64,000 bases of DNA from Isoetes taiwanensis (GCA_021234155.1 JAJEKV010000010.1:11020511-11084510), one strand, 5' to 3'. Shown: positions 46,692-57,845, numbered from the stretch's first letter. Notes: generated from the sequence alone by a model not told the origin. Numbers and translations are program-made.

Positions 46692-47926
46692 CAGGTTTGC
46701 AGAGCATGGTGCCGTTTACTAATTCAGGTCTAACTGTTCATACTGGTGGCAATGACTTTGTGAGTCCATATAGCACACCAAAAAGGGAATTATTTTCTAC
46801 CCTCAAAGGTAACCAAGTCTTGTTTGATGCAATTGGGATATGTAGCTTACTTCTTCATCCCTACTTTGTAGATATAGAGGTACAATGTGGTCAGGTAGGG
46901 GGACAAGACACTCACACCCCTTCGAAAGCATTAGACACAGATAGAAACTCGGGCAAATCAGAAGATGCATCAGGCCACGGGAACTTCGGACAAATCAAGA
47001 GATGTCAACAAATCAAGAGGTGCATCAAGTCAAGCTCCAAAGAGGTGCTCCAACTGGGCAACAATCTGCCAGATCAGCAGATGCATTAAGTCATGCTCCA
47101 CACCAATCTGCCAAATCAGCAGATGCATCAGGTTATGATCTGAACAAATCGTTCGGTGAATGTAAGTCACAAGGTAACTTCCAACCTTTTGTGCCTGTCT
47201 TCTTTTTAATTTGACCCATATAGTTACCGAATCACATTAAATTTTTGCACCGGAAGTGTCTCAGAGAAAAAGCAAGAGCAGAATTCCAAGCAAAAGACAC
47301 CTCCAAGACATTCTGAAGCAGAAGTTTCCAGCCCTGCACGAAGAGATGCTAAAGCAGAAGTTTCCAGCCCTGCACCAAGAAATGCTTTGGGCGAAGTTTC
47401 CACCACCGCACCAACTCGTCCCATGCGTAAGACTACAAGGTTAAGCCCAATCCTGCTTGTTTTTTTACTACAATGGAGTTCGGGTAGAAGCTATGACAAG
47501 AGTGAGTTACTACCCACTGCCAAAGAAGATGGTGTTAAGTTGATCACACTTAACAGAACCAAGTGGGTAGTAACTAGATCAGGCTGGGCCGAGTTCATAG
47601 ATTGGTGCAGTCAGAATTTTTTGTCCAGCCTGCAGGCTCAAAACTTGAGAATCATAGTTAAGGGAGCATTGATGAAACACAAGGACAAATTCAAGTTCAT
47701 ATGGAGTCGGGGATCGGTGTACCAACACAAATTTATTACAAAGAAAAAAGCCAAATTTTTGAAGCACACGAAAAAGGTCTACGACCAATTTCCGTGTTTC
47801 ACAAAAGAGAACATGCTTCTCATTGATGACAAGCAGATACAAAGGTACCTTAATGCCAAACACCATGATCTGTCCAAAACAAATGGAGCCCCGACAGCCA
47901 GTAGATGGCAATTTCCTCATGAATGA
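46692..47926 (+). pseudogene. 3' exons of the multi-exon gene, HAD/FCP1 (NIF)-like end
   Basis: Exon 46692-46807 (LQSMVPFTNSGLTVHTGGND, acceptor TTCCAG, donor GTAACC). Then a repeat-rich exon (about 46874-47175) and a last exon from about 47255 to TGA 47924-47926. The last exon has two AEVSSPA repeats, then a region resembling FCP1/NIF phosphatase-like HAD domains. A frame 47446-47500 reads LLVFYYNGV where HAD motif I (DxN/DG) is expected, followed by SGWAEFIDWC, KFKFIWS, FLKHTKKVY and ENMLLIDDK, where LLIDD would be the acidic motif. The first catalytic Asp is Tyr, and two compensating frameshifts lie near 47470 and 47540, so it cannot be an active phosphatase. The HAD assignment is by motif memory only. 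Confidence 0.45.
46925..47140 (+). repeat. Coding minisatellite, about 40-60 bp units
   Basis: Four diverged units around AAATCAGCAGATGCATCAGG, encoding SAKSADAS-like repeats in the exon, partly in shifted frames. Confidence 0.65.
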
Positions 47927-49127
47927 TCTAAAGGTTTGGCTTTAGGGTTGTCAAGGGCGTGGGAATGTGCAAAGTTATGTCGAAAAGCAAAACAAATTTA
48001 TATTAATATGATGAAAAACATAGAACTAAAGCCTAGAAATAGTATTATTGTGTATATGATGTAACCTCTCTTGACTTTTTAATATAAACAAAGTTTTACT
48101 TCAATTGTTCATTTCTTGGCTATTTCAATGTTCCTCAAGGTTTTCAATGATCTTCCATTTGTTGAATGTAAACTTACACCACCAAAGACGAGGCTGCCGC
48201 AGTGTTAAGAGTGCACATTCGACCGTAACACTTGCCGTTGAAGTGTTTAAAGGATGAGGAGCCTCTTGTGCTTGATCAAGAGGCAATCGTAATATTGGAG
48301 AAAAGTAGGGATTGGTTCAAAGACAGGATAGTCCATTTCTTCATGAGGTTAGTAATTTAATATAAACAACTCTCATTTGAAGTCTTCTCGTTGTTTCTTA
48401 AATCATCTTGTTTTACCGCACCTTGACTTTGGCGGGTGTACGCACTAATTCTGCATCAAGCATGACATGGAACGTAGGTTCCATTTCATGGATCCGCCAT
48501 TTACACATTACCGTCAAATGAGCTTGCTTCAAAGGACAAACCGTTGAACCCTCAACTTGCAATTTCGAATGTACCATTCTCGCCAAAGATGTTATCAGCG
48601 GCCCTTTGACCGACAAAGTATGTCATTGTAGGTCTTGAGGTCAGCCGCTTAAATGTCACCAAAACTGTACCATTTTGACAAACCTAGAAATGTACAAGGG
48701 CTCCGAGCCTGTCATGAGTTTTGTTGAGGATGTAAACACAAAATCCCAAGCACCATAAATCTGCGCCACAAGAAAATTACAAGTTCCCCCACTCAGTCTG
48801 ATTGCTGGTCGTGTGGTCCTACTATATGTGTCTTTGTAAAGAAAGTTGTGGCTGCAGTAATGTGAGACTTGGACATACTATCCCAATGCAAGATGAGTTC
48901 GTAAATTTGAAGGTATTACTCATCCAATGTGAGGCCTGATATGTTTGTTGCGGGGGTGTACCAATTTCTAGTGGCGAAATGTTGGACACGCCGCTAAATG
49001 ATGATTGATGTTGTGAAGCACAGTTGCTGTAGTAATGAAGCTGAGGTTGACAGATCAATAGATCTTTACTTGTAATCACATGTTTGTATTATTGTAACCA
49101 AAGAGGTTATTCTTGTAACCTATTCTT
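47927..49127. other. No firm gene
   Basis: A short plus-strand frame (about 48240-48345: DEEPLVLDQEAIVILEKSRD, followed by a GTTAGT donor) and a minus-strand frame at 48616-48413 are open, but I do not recognise either. The rest shows nothing. Confidence 0.3.
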
Positions 49128-49259
49128 TTATTGACACTCTAATGTACATTGTTGTATACTATTGTATACAATAGACTTTTTTCTGGTGACCGTAGCAACA
49201 ACACTTTCGGTGGAGTTCAAATCTCCAGAAGAAATTGATGTATTCAAAGATTCATGACA

Positions 49260-49605
49260 ATGTGGTGATACATGTCGTGATAGATGTGGTGATGCAAATG
49301 GTGCATGTGGTGAATCATGTGGTGCATTTGGTGAACCATGTGGTGAATCATAGGGGGCATGTTGGAGCTTACGTGGCATGTTGGAGCCTAGGTGGCATGT
49401 TTGAGCCACCTTGGCATGTTTGAGCCTAGGTGGCATGTTTGAGCCACCTTGGCATGCCTGAGCCTTTACATGACCTTTATTACATGTTTGACTTTCATTG
49501 ACCAACATGTTTGGTGATGCAAATGGTGCATGTGGTGAATCATGTGAACCATGTGGTGAATCATGTGGTGAATCATAGGTGGCATGTTGGAGCTTGCGTG
49601 GCATG
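49260..49605. repeat. TGTGGTG minisatellite, locus 2
   Basis: GAATCATGTGGTGAACC-like units at 49260-49350 and 49510-49580, with a further block at 50270-50330 (GAAACATGTGGTGACAC). Same core motif as 34800-35262. Confidence 0.85.
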
Positions 49606-49606
49606 T

Positions 49607-49720
49607 TGGAGCCTAGGTGGCATGTTTGAGCCACCTTGGCATGTTGGAGCCTAGGTGGCATGTTTGAGCCACCTTGGCATGTTGGAGCCTAGGTGGCATG
49701 TTTGAGCCACCTTGGCATGT
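49607..49720. repeat. 38 bp minisatellite, three units
   Basis: The unit GGAGCCTAGGTGGCATGTTT plus GAGCCACCTTGGCATGTT is repeated three times in near-identical form. A related partial array lies at 49372-49462. Confidence 0.88.
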
Positions 49721-50377
49721 TGGAATAGGCCAAAGATGCTGGTGTGTAAAACTTTCAGTGGAAGCAGAGAAAGTTGAGAGATCTGGGAGGTTTGGTATAC
49801 AATTCATCCTCCTGGTGAGAGTTTTCAACATTTCTGTGGTCATATTCTCATCCGGTGAATAGAGAAATTTCTGTTGCCTGAGAATGTCCATCCATTCTGC
49901 ATGGGTGAAAATCGGGACAGCACGCCTAGGTATCATGGGCTCTTCTTCTCTGGTGACATTGTCCCATTCCAGAGTGCCATCGTTTTGCAGGATCCAAGAG
50001 GTGAAGTTGGCCATGTCCGCCGAAGTAGCTGCCAGAACCGTAAACCAGTAAACTCGGTCGGGAGCAAGAAGAATGGCACCTCGGGCCTTTTGGGTTGCCC
50101 GAGGTCATTAATTTTTGCCATCCTATAATGATTTTTGCCCGAGGTATGGCTGTCAGCCAAAGGATGATGAGAGGAATTGATGGGACCGAGAGAATTTAAG
50201 GAAAAGGAAAGCATTTCAGTGGAAAAGCTGTTCAGAAGGATCTCTGTCTCGGGGGAAGAGACAGAAAGTGAAACACGTGGCGAGACATGTGGTGAAACAT
50301 GTGGTGACACATGTGGTGAAATTTATGGCGAATTTTCCCAAAAAAAATAAACTTTTACATGGCCTGTCAGCCCTAAA

Positions 50378-50680
50378 TTCAAATTCTCTTTCGCTCCTTC
50401 ACAATTTCATGCTCCTTCCTGCTGCTCAAATGGACGCTCTACTCTCACAGTTAAGTGCATTCCATCTCGATCCCAAGATCCTCTGTCAAAAGATATGAAC
50501 CACTTCAGCTACTTTGCTCCAAACTGGGATACACTCTCTCTGGATCAAAGAGGATCTCAAACTCTGCCAAGATTGGATGCTAATGGTGTACCAGTTCCTC
50601 TATTTTCGAGACCAGCTGGGCCGAGCATCTCGGACGATTCAGAGTCCCCACAAACATGCAGCTATTCAGAGATTACATGA
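50378..50680 (+). CDS. Unrecognised short open frames
   Basis: Two frames (50378-50498 and 50495-50680) read MDALLSQLSAFHLDPK and MNHFSYFAPNWDTLSLDQRG, possibly one protein with a frameshift. The composition looks coding and ends at TGA. No family recognised. Confidence 0.25.
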   Translation, partial: FKFSFAPSQFHAPSCCSNGRSTLTVKCIPSRSQDPLSKDMNHFSYFAPNWDTLSLDQRGSQTLPRLDANGVPVPLFSRPAGPSISDDSESPQTCSYSEIT

Positions 50681-50717
50681 GGAACCTTAGCAGAGACATT
50701 GGAACTTCAGTGGAACC

Positions 50718-51300
50718 TGCAGAATATAGAATAGAATAGAATAGAATAGAATACATTAATGTCCCTCGTGCCCTGAGGCCCCTGGACTTGTGTAGCATGG
50801 GCGAGCTCCCTAAAAGGGCGCTACTAGCATATCACGCTGTTATGATGTAGCCTTTTCTGAAGGCTGTCTTTTTTCTATTATTACCAGCATCCCGCTTTAC
50901 TTCGGCTTCATGGCCGTGCAGTGATGCTTCGCTATCAACAACTTTGAGCTGTACACATTGTGGATTCCACTATCCCACCTTTAATAGTGGGTCAGATTAT
51001 GAATCCTTAGTTTTTGGTGCACCAGAACTCGAATGTGGAAATAGAACACCAGTCGGTGGGTTGTACCCGCTCTATCCTGGTGGTCGGTCGGAGGCCTCTC
51101 ACTGTCCCGACACTTAGTTCCTTTCCTTTTTTACAATTATTTTGCATAGTCTTGGTGCCCAAAGTGGTGCCCAGCGGCAACAGAGTCGCGCTGATCTGGA
51201 CTACATTAGTGACGTCGATTACTATCAGGATTAAAAAACCCCGCCCCGAAGGGTTTTCGGGGAAAAACCTTAATAGTAATGGGCTCACTAATGCCTAAAA
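50718..51300 (-). mobile_element. LINE 3' end remnant with (GAATA)n tail
   Basis: Begins with (GAATA)n (50718-50745), the microsatellite tail of a minus-strand LINE. It shares AAACCCCGCCCCGAAGGG-type hairpin sequence (about 51229-51275) and ACCTTAATAGTAAT with 62590-62660. No reading frame is preserved. Confidence 0.6.
51046..51130. repeat. 85-100 bp repeat, copy 1 of 3
   Basis: CCAGTCGGTGGGTTGTACCC then CTCTATCCTGGTG; related copies at 52033-52125 and 52279-52370. Probably LINE 3' UTR sequence. Confidence 0.65.
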
Positions 51301-52030
51301 TTATCAGATCCGTTTTCCGTCATTCTGGATTTTGGATTTTTCCCACGCCATTATTGTTAGGCTGCAAAAACCCTAAACTAAACTGATTAGTACTGATTAG
51401 AGCTCCAATCCGGAGCTATGAATATATAGTAATTACTGTCAACATAACATCACGTGTCCAAAGGTCCGTGTTTATAAACCAACTTGAAATATTCTAATTA
51501 CACTATGTTTTATGTAGTCACTGCCTAATAGTTCAGATTTATATTAGTGTAAAGCGTCTAAAGGAACTTTCTAATTTCATACATAGCATGCATATACTAT
51601 GTTGATAGAATTGATGCATTGTGCAAAGAAATCGTCCAATTTCATAGCTTACAACAACCAATCTATATTTATACCTAATGATGATAAAAGAATAAAAAGA
51701 TCAATCATCCAGATTATGCAGATAATGGTATCACCCTTGTTTTGTGTGTTACTAGCTATTCAATTCAAATGAAAAAACCTAATTAGATGAACGTCCTCAT
51801 CTTCGAGTTTTTTGAAGGCCTGCATCATAATTGATTGTGCTATTTCCTGTTCCACTTTGTTGGACATTCTGCAGTTGGCAAAACTTCTTGTAGAGTCCCA
51901 AACATAGTTTTTGATTATTCTATGGATGTCTTCACATAATCTGCAACACATCCTCAAGCACTTGATGTAAGAGCACTTGTAAGCTATTATTTATTAAAGC
52001 CTTTAGGCTCTCCTTCAGTCATTTTGGTGA
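51301..52030. other. Gene-free stretch
   Basis: AT-rich, with a short unassigned minus-strand frame at 51957-51760. Nothing identifiable. Confidence 0.4.
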
Positions 52031-52032
52031 TC

Positions 52033-52370
52033 CGGGAACCAGTTGGAGGGTCGTGCCCTCGCTATCCTGGCCTACGGCGGGGGTTAGACCCCTCAGTCCG
52101 TAGCGTATCCCAGTCTCCTTTTTGACTACAAATACCACACTAATATACATATGCATTGTGTCTTTTCATGCTGGCTGTTATTCTATGGCGGGAGTTTATA
52201 GATAGATAGATAGTAGATAGTATTTTTACGTCATGCCACATTGGCAGCGTCCATGAGGACATATGACGATAGTGGTCCGGGTTACCAGTTGGTGGGTCCA
52301 GCCCTCGCTATCCTGGTGTACGGCGGAGGCTGAGCCTCTCTGTCCCGTAACTTATTCCATCCACTTTTTA
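52033..52370. repeat. Copies 2 and 3 of the 85-100 bp repeat, with (TAGA)n between
   Basis: 52033-52125 and 52279-52370 share CCAGTTGG(A/T)GGGTC, CCTCGCTATCCTGG and TACGGCGG. A (TAGA)n run (52200-52222) marks the tail of a minus-strand LINE end. Confidence 0.65.
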
Positions 52371-53060
52371 CTCAAATGCATTTGCCTTGCCTATGCAGCC
52401 CCTAGCCTCTGCTGTATTCCCTAATTTGTTGCTGAATATAAACTAGAAATATAAACTTAAGAGCTAGAGAAATCTCAAAGCCAGAGAAAAGTAGAGAGCA
52501 AATTAGAGTGACTAACATGCCAGAAAATGTCTTTACTAAATGCAATGTCTTGAAATCAAAATATATGCTACCCCAAGCTAACAGAATTGGTCATTACCTT
52601 GATTCAAAATGAAACAGAAAACTTATCTGGAAGCCGTTCGTTCCTGTGCAAAGTTTCAGAGGCCGAAGTTTCAGAGCTGAACCATCTTTCCCAGCAGGCC
52701 AATCTCTGAGAAGCTTAAACACCACTGGATGGAGTGCTGAAAGAGCTTTCCAACAAGCCCAAACACATCCAAATCTGCCACCAGATACAGAAGTTATGGC
52801 CAAAAGAAAACTGCAGCCAAACCCTAGCACCGCCAAAAGAGGGCCGGGACTGTCAGGTGGATTCCGTCGACTAAAACAGAGGAAACACCATATAAATCAT
52901 ACACCGACGGAAAGCTCGTTTGATAAGCTTTCCAACAAGCCCAAGAACACCTGAATCTGACACCGAAATCCCGAGTTATGAGCAAAAGAGCAAGGCTGAA
53001 ACCCTAAGCGCCAACATGAGCGCCAACAGGGGAAAAAACTCGGACACCAAAACAGGAATA
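52371..53060. repeat. Gene-free stretch with a diverged duplication
   Basis: CTTTCCAACAAGCCCAA(A/G)AACA(C) occurs at about 52746 and 52928 with surrounding similarity (CTGAATC/CCAAATC, GAGTTATG/AAGTTATG). It looks like a tandemly duplicated retroelement leader. Confidence 0.5.
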
Positions 53061-53064
53061 TAGA

Positions 53065-53493
53065 TTGTTCCCAGGGCAGAGATTGGTACACGATATTCAA
53101 TACACTCATGACATGTGGACAGGCACAGTTAGGGGCATCACAGATATAGATATAATTGATATCCCTGATGATGAACTAGAATGGGCTATAGAATTCTGCA
53201 GAGGCACATATCTTATGCATCAAATATGGTGGTTCATGGAAAGCAACAGCAGAAGAATGACAGATCAGCAGTTTGAGTATTACAGGGAATGCTATTATCA
53301 TCACAGGTGCCTGGCAGATGCATATGGCACTTTGATAATTTTGATGTCCACTACCAATGCAGACAGGCTAATTACTGAGCTAAACTGGGGAAATGGCAAC
53401 ACTCTTATACTTCAGCCTAATTTCCGAGCTCACCATGAATTCCTAAACATCTACCATTTCCACACAAATCACCCCACTCTTCCACATCATTGA
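53065..53493 (+). CDS. Unrecognised 142-codon ORF upstream of a poly(A) run
   Basis: An open frame rich in aromatic residues, His and acidic residues (DIQYTHDMWTGTVRG, DDELEWAIEFCRGTYLMHQ, QFEYYRECYYHHR), ending LPHH and TGA. About 290 bp downstream is an A run (53779-53797), so the unit 52600-53797 may be a plus-strand retroelement or retrocopy. No domain recognised. The frame is intact and its composition is unlike random AT-rich DNA. Confidence 0.4.
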   Translation: MFPGQRLVHDIQYTHDMWTGTVRGITDIDIIDIPDDELEWAIEFCRGTYLMHQIWWFMESNSRRMTDQQFEYYRECYYHHRCLADAYGTLIILMSTTNADRLITELNWGNGNTLILQPNFRAHHEFLNIYHFHTNHPTLPHH

Positions 53494-53778
53494 CTTGCAC
53501 CTCTCCCTTTTTTGACAAGAAACAGGTCTGCATATAACTTCTGCATCTTATTAACATCTACATCTTTTCTCATGGAATTGGTCCGCTCACACTGCTGTTG
53601 CGGATAACACATATCCAGCCTACTACTCTTTATTATAAAAAACATTGCTATGTGCTTTCAACAAAGACCTACTTCATTTGTATTTATTTGCATGCTTTAT
53701 CATGAGTAGCCTACCTATAAAGGCTCACTCACTATGTTGTACCTTTTTCTATAATTAATGAAAAAAACCCCATTCACT

Positions 53779-53797
53779 CAAAAAAAAAAAAAAAAAA
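53779..53797 (+). other. Poly(A) run, possible retroelement 3' end
   Basis: CATTCACTC is followed by about 18 A. No flanking duplication identified. Confidence 0.55.
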
Positions 53798-53908
53798 TAC
53801 AATTGAGCATGGAATTGAGTTTCTTATATTATTCCCAAACAAGGCAAGACACAACAACATATATTCAAAATTTTTGAATCGGTTCCTAACCTGTAAGAAT
53901 GTGTTCAA

Positions 53909-56900
53909 CTATTCTTCATCAGACATGCTATCTTCATCAGATAAAACCTCGGGCAAGTTTTCTAGAATCTTTTCCTCATCTGCCTGGTCTAGCCTGTAAA
54001 CAGTTCAAGCACCTTTCTTGATCTGCTGCATGGGAACTCGAATAGCACAAATTTTAGTAGAGAATACAAGTGACTTTGGCTCGTTTGTCAACAACTCATA
54101 CATCACCTTTGACCGAGGCTTCTTTCTATAGTAAATGCCCTCCACAATGGTTTCACCTCTCATAAACAAGTTTCCGTTCTGCTTGAAGTCATTTTCAACT
54201 TCAAATTTTGGCTTGGTGCATAGCAACATCCAAAATACAGAATCCTCCGCATTCCTTTAGGTGCAAAGAATCGCAAAGTCGTCTCCTTCTCTAAGTGCTT
54301 CGTAAGTACATTTGCCAAGGTTGAGTATAGTGGCCTGGTAGACTTGCGGGTCTCTTCCACATCCGCATGAACATTGGAGGATGGTTCAACGACTACAAGG
54401 TTCCATTCATCTACATACAATTTGTTCTCACACATGTCCCATTTTCCATCCAAACAATTGCTGCAAAAACATGATAGCTTTTACGGTATGTAGTCGTGTT
54501 TGGATTTCCGTCTTTGAATCCATGGACCTGAATGAATTTGCCTGGTTTCTGGAATTGTCTCTGCACCCCAAGCCTTTTTCCTGTTGATATCCTCAGGTTT
54601 TATTTCCCAGAAGTATCTCCGAACTTTTCTTCCATTTTTAGTCCACTCAGATGTACCACATTGAAATTGTTTCTCTGCAATTTTCACCACATCATGGGCA
54701 TTATCTAGTTTAATGTCAGGATGTTTAAGTTGTAGACCCTCAGATCCATCTTTTCAATTTCTGCCTTCCCATCATGTTCACATTTTCCATGGTTTGATCC
54801 AAAGAAGTTCCACACCATGTTGACCTCTCAGATCACAACTACCTTCCAACAAAATAAAATGATCTCGTCGCTTTGAATTGTGATGCAAAGACTATCCGAA
54901 AATACATAGTGCTGTTTGGGGACATTGCCTTTCTGCTTTAAGTACTCAAAATGTTTCATAAAACAATGTTGAACAAAAAGTGTGTCATGTCCCCTATCAT
55001 CCGACACATAGTAGTGTGTTTCCTTCTCAATGGTGTCTGTCTGTGGATCAACCTGATAGGTTATTTGAACAAATATAGTTATCTCGGTTGTTGACCCAAA
55101 TATGGACTGAACTTCATTCTCGCTCCTTAAAAGTATAATTCTCTGCGAAGTCAAACACGGATAGGTAAGCATCTCCAAGCAAGTTATCAAGGAGTTCTTT
55201 GTACTGGCCTGCCTGCCACTTATATCTGAAGTTGTGTAAAGGAAATTTTGGAAGCTTCTCCAACATTTTGTTCACCAGTGGAAGACTTGCAGTTTCATTG
55301 TGTTGGTGAACGAGCTTAGACTTCTTGCTGCCATCTCTGAATACAGTTTTTTCATAGTCTAGGTATTCCCACTTCACCATGCCACTATCACTAGATTGTT
55401 CATGTGGGCAGATAGGGAACTTCTTAATCCCACACTCTTTACACTCACCCAGAATGCATTCCCTCTTATGGTAAGGTTGGAAGCTAGTTTTCTCACATAA
55501 AATTCCCTGCCACAGACTTCTTGTGCTACTTATTTTTGTATTCGGGGCGCCCTTCATTCACCATATATCGCCCTGACCAAGAAAGCCGACAAGTGTACCG
55601 CAGCTTTTTTGGGTGCTTAGTTCTCATACTATTGAAGCCATCTATTAGCATCTGCATTCTAACATGGTATATACAACAGCAACTATTGAAGTCCTTTAAT
55701 TTTACAACAAACCATGGTTTCAGCTTTTCAAACATCCTCTGTTTGACCATAGCACTAGGATGTTCCATCTTGAATTTCCTGAACAATTGCAACTGCGAGG
55801 AAGATAACAAGGTGATCAGCATATTTATTGCATACTCCATTTTCCACCACACTAGGCACCACATAGTATATATTACAGACATTCATCTTACACCTCCTTA
55901 TTCACCACACTAGGCACCACAAAGCATATATTACATAATTTATTGTATACCATATTTTTCACCACACTAGGCACCACATAGCATATATTACAGACATTCA
56001 TCTTACACCTCGTTATTCACCACACTAGGCACCACATAGAATATATTACATCATTTATTTTACACCATATTTTTCACCACACTAGGCACCACACTAGGCA
56101 CCACACTGGCACCACACTAGGCATCACACTAGACACCACACTAGGCACCACACCATGTTATTCACCACACTAGCATATATTACAGCATTTATTTTACACC
56201 ATGTTATTCACCACACTAGGCACTACAAAGCGTATATTTAGAGCATTTATTTTACACCATATTTTTCACCACACTAGGCACCATATAGCATATATTACCG
56301 CATGTATTTTACACCATGTTATTCACCACACTAGGCACCACAAAGCATATATTGACAGCATTTATTTCACACCACGTGCCTCACCACACTAGGAAGCAGA
56401 TATCATATATCACAGCATTAATAGGCACCACACACCACAAGCAATCACTAACCACAGCAACCACATATCACAAGCAATCACTAACCACATACCACAATAA
56501 CAATAAAAAATGTGGTGAAGATGAAGAAATGAAATAACCTGTGATTCTTCCAGATAGTGAGTGGCATGATCCTCTCTTACATTTCGTTCCAATCTTCTGA
56601 ACTTAACATCCTTTGCATTTGGAGAGACCCTACTGTTTTAGGTCTAAAATTGCTGCACAAGTTCTATGACAAAATTGGGAATTGCATCTGCTCTTCTAAC
56701 TCTTTTGTACAAAACCCATTTCCCCCCTTTGCAATCTATCTCTTCCCTCTTCAATTTTGCTTTGATAAGATTCCTAGGATGAACACCCAGCAGTTTACCA
56801 AAACCCCGAGCACTGACAGGATTAGCACTTTCGGTATTAATGCTTCCTCTTACGGCCATAGCAAGGCAACTACTCTTGGCTGCTAAACTGTCATTGCTGT

Positions 56901-57348
56901 TAGACTTCTTCACAAGTTGAATGGAAGCCCTGAGGTTGCTGACCACAATGCTCTTGGCTTGCAAATCTTTCAACTCTTCGCCAAGTACGTTGTCCATTGT
57001 GTCATCCTGCAGAAAATCTAGTAAAACCTCTTTCTTATCGCTGTTAGACAAGCCTTTAGTGGTGCTATGAAATGAAGATAATAATTTTAATACCATCCGA
57101 CGCCTAGTAGAGGCCGTTCTGGTGGATCCTCCCTCTGCTAATGCAATTTTTGCTAATTCTTCTTTAGCTTCCCTTTGTCTTTTCCTTTGGCGTCTTTTAT
57201 GATCCCGTTCTTGTTCTGGAGTTCTCTTTCTCTTACCTGTGCTCCGGTTTGAGATCTTAGGCAGGTTTGAGATTTTAGGCAGATTTGCTTCCAAATTAAA
57301 TGATTGAAGGTATGAACCGGATTGATCCACAACCGGATTAAGTGCCAT
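53909..57348 (-). pseudogene. Transposase-like protein of an uncharacterised DFAENY/HGKxEHDG family
   Basis: Exon 1 (57348-56539) has a basic KRKRTPEQERDHKRRQRKR region, then RGFGKLLGVHPRN (helix-turn-helix-like) and VSPNAKDV; donor CAG/GTTATT. Two stops (TAG, TAA) sit at about 56638-56645. After an intron, 55792 on reads LQLFRKFKMEHPSAM, LKPWFVVKLKDFNSCCCIYH, then LGECKECGIKKFPIC, KWQAGQYKELLDN, DFAENY (about 55140), NEVQSIFG, YYVSDDRGHD, KQHYVFSD, ASQFKATRSFYFVGR, NMVWNFFGSNHGKCEHDG, RYFWEI and an acidic C-terminus ending DEE. This series of motifs recurs in unnamed proteins of cnidarians and other eukaryotes and suggests a DDE-like nuclease (inference). At least three frameshifts and three stops. 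Confidence 0.7.
55850..56440. repeat. TGTGGTG minisatellite, locus 3 (minus sense)
   Basis: CACCACACTAGGCACCACA units, with AGCATATATTACA spacers, fill the first intron of the transposase-like gene. On the gene's own strand the unit is TGTGGTGCCTAGTGTGGTG, the same core as loci 1 and 2. Confidence 0.9.
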
Positions 57349-57408
57349 AGCCGTGTGCTTCAGGAAAGGCGCGGGTGGGTCGTGGGTTTAGAAATCGGTT
57401 CGGTGGAG

Positions 57409-57489
57409 ATTGGAATGGGACGGGTGGCGTAGGAAATTGGAATGGGACGGGTGGCGTAGGAAATTGGAATGGGACGGGTGGCGTAGGAA
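57409..57489. repeat. 27 bp minisatellite, three units
   Basis: ATTGGAATGGGACGGGTGGC plus GTAGGAA repeated three times just upstream of the ATG of the transposase-like gene. It is in-frame in an upstream open frame (TPPVPFQFP repeats). Confidence 0.9.
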
Positions 57490-57845
57490 TCGGGTTGTTG
57501 CAGTTCAAGAAATGATTGAATCCGGGCAGTACATGCACTAGGCGCCAAACAAACATTTAAAATCGCACCACAAATTTGATATCTCCCACCATATTTTTAG
57601 GGGGGACAGGGGGGACACCCAGGGTGTTCCACTACAACATGCTTTCACCCTCCAGCATACTCTATGCAACACTTTGAAAATGATCGACAAGGTACAAAAT
57701 CTAAGCACCACTTCTTAATATGCAACCCTTTGAAAATGATTTCACCATGCACTTTCTTGATAAGAAATCACAAATTCTAAAAGATGCAATTTCTTACAAA
57801 TGCAACTTTGGTGGTCATAAGCAAGAGCACAAGGATGCCATAGCC
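57490..57845. other. Gene-free stretch
   Basis: Diverged duplicated motif (GCAACCCTTTGAAAATGAT and GCAACACTTTGAAAATGAT) at about 57666 and 57721; nothing else seen. Confidence 0.4.

Larger units (their letters stand above)
49128..50340 (-). pseudogene. Unrecognised repeat-rich minus-strand reading frame
   Basis: It starts with SPHVSPHVSPRVS repeats (50310 on) and passes through a non-repetitive part (ADMANFTSWILQNDGTLEWD, FTHAEWMDILRQQKFLY, 50030-49720) after a frameshift near 50000. It then enters QGGSNMPPRLQHAKVAQTCH repeats and SPHGSPNAPHDSPHAPFA repeats, ending TRKKSIVYNSIQ with a stop at about 49128. The repeats are the translated minisatellites below. No domain is recognised. It may be a fragment of a transposon-encoded protein invaded by tandem repeats. 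Confidence 0.35.

Noticed and set aside
49128-49661. 177-codon ORF as a structural repeat protein
   Set aside because: The repeats are exactly those of the DNA minisatellites and continue in other frames, so selection on the protein is not shown. Kept only as part of a doubtful pseudogene.
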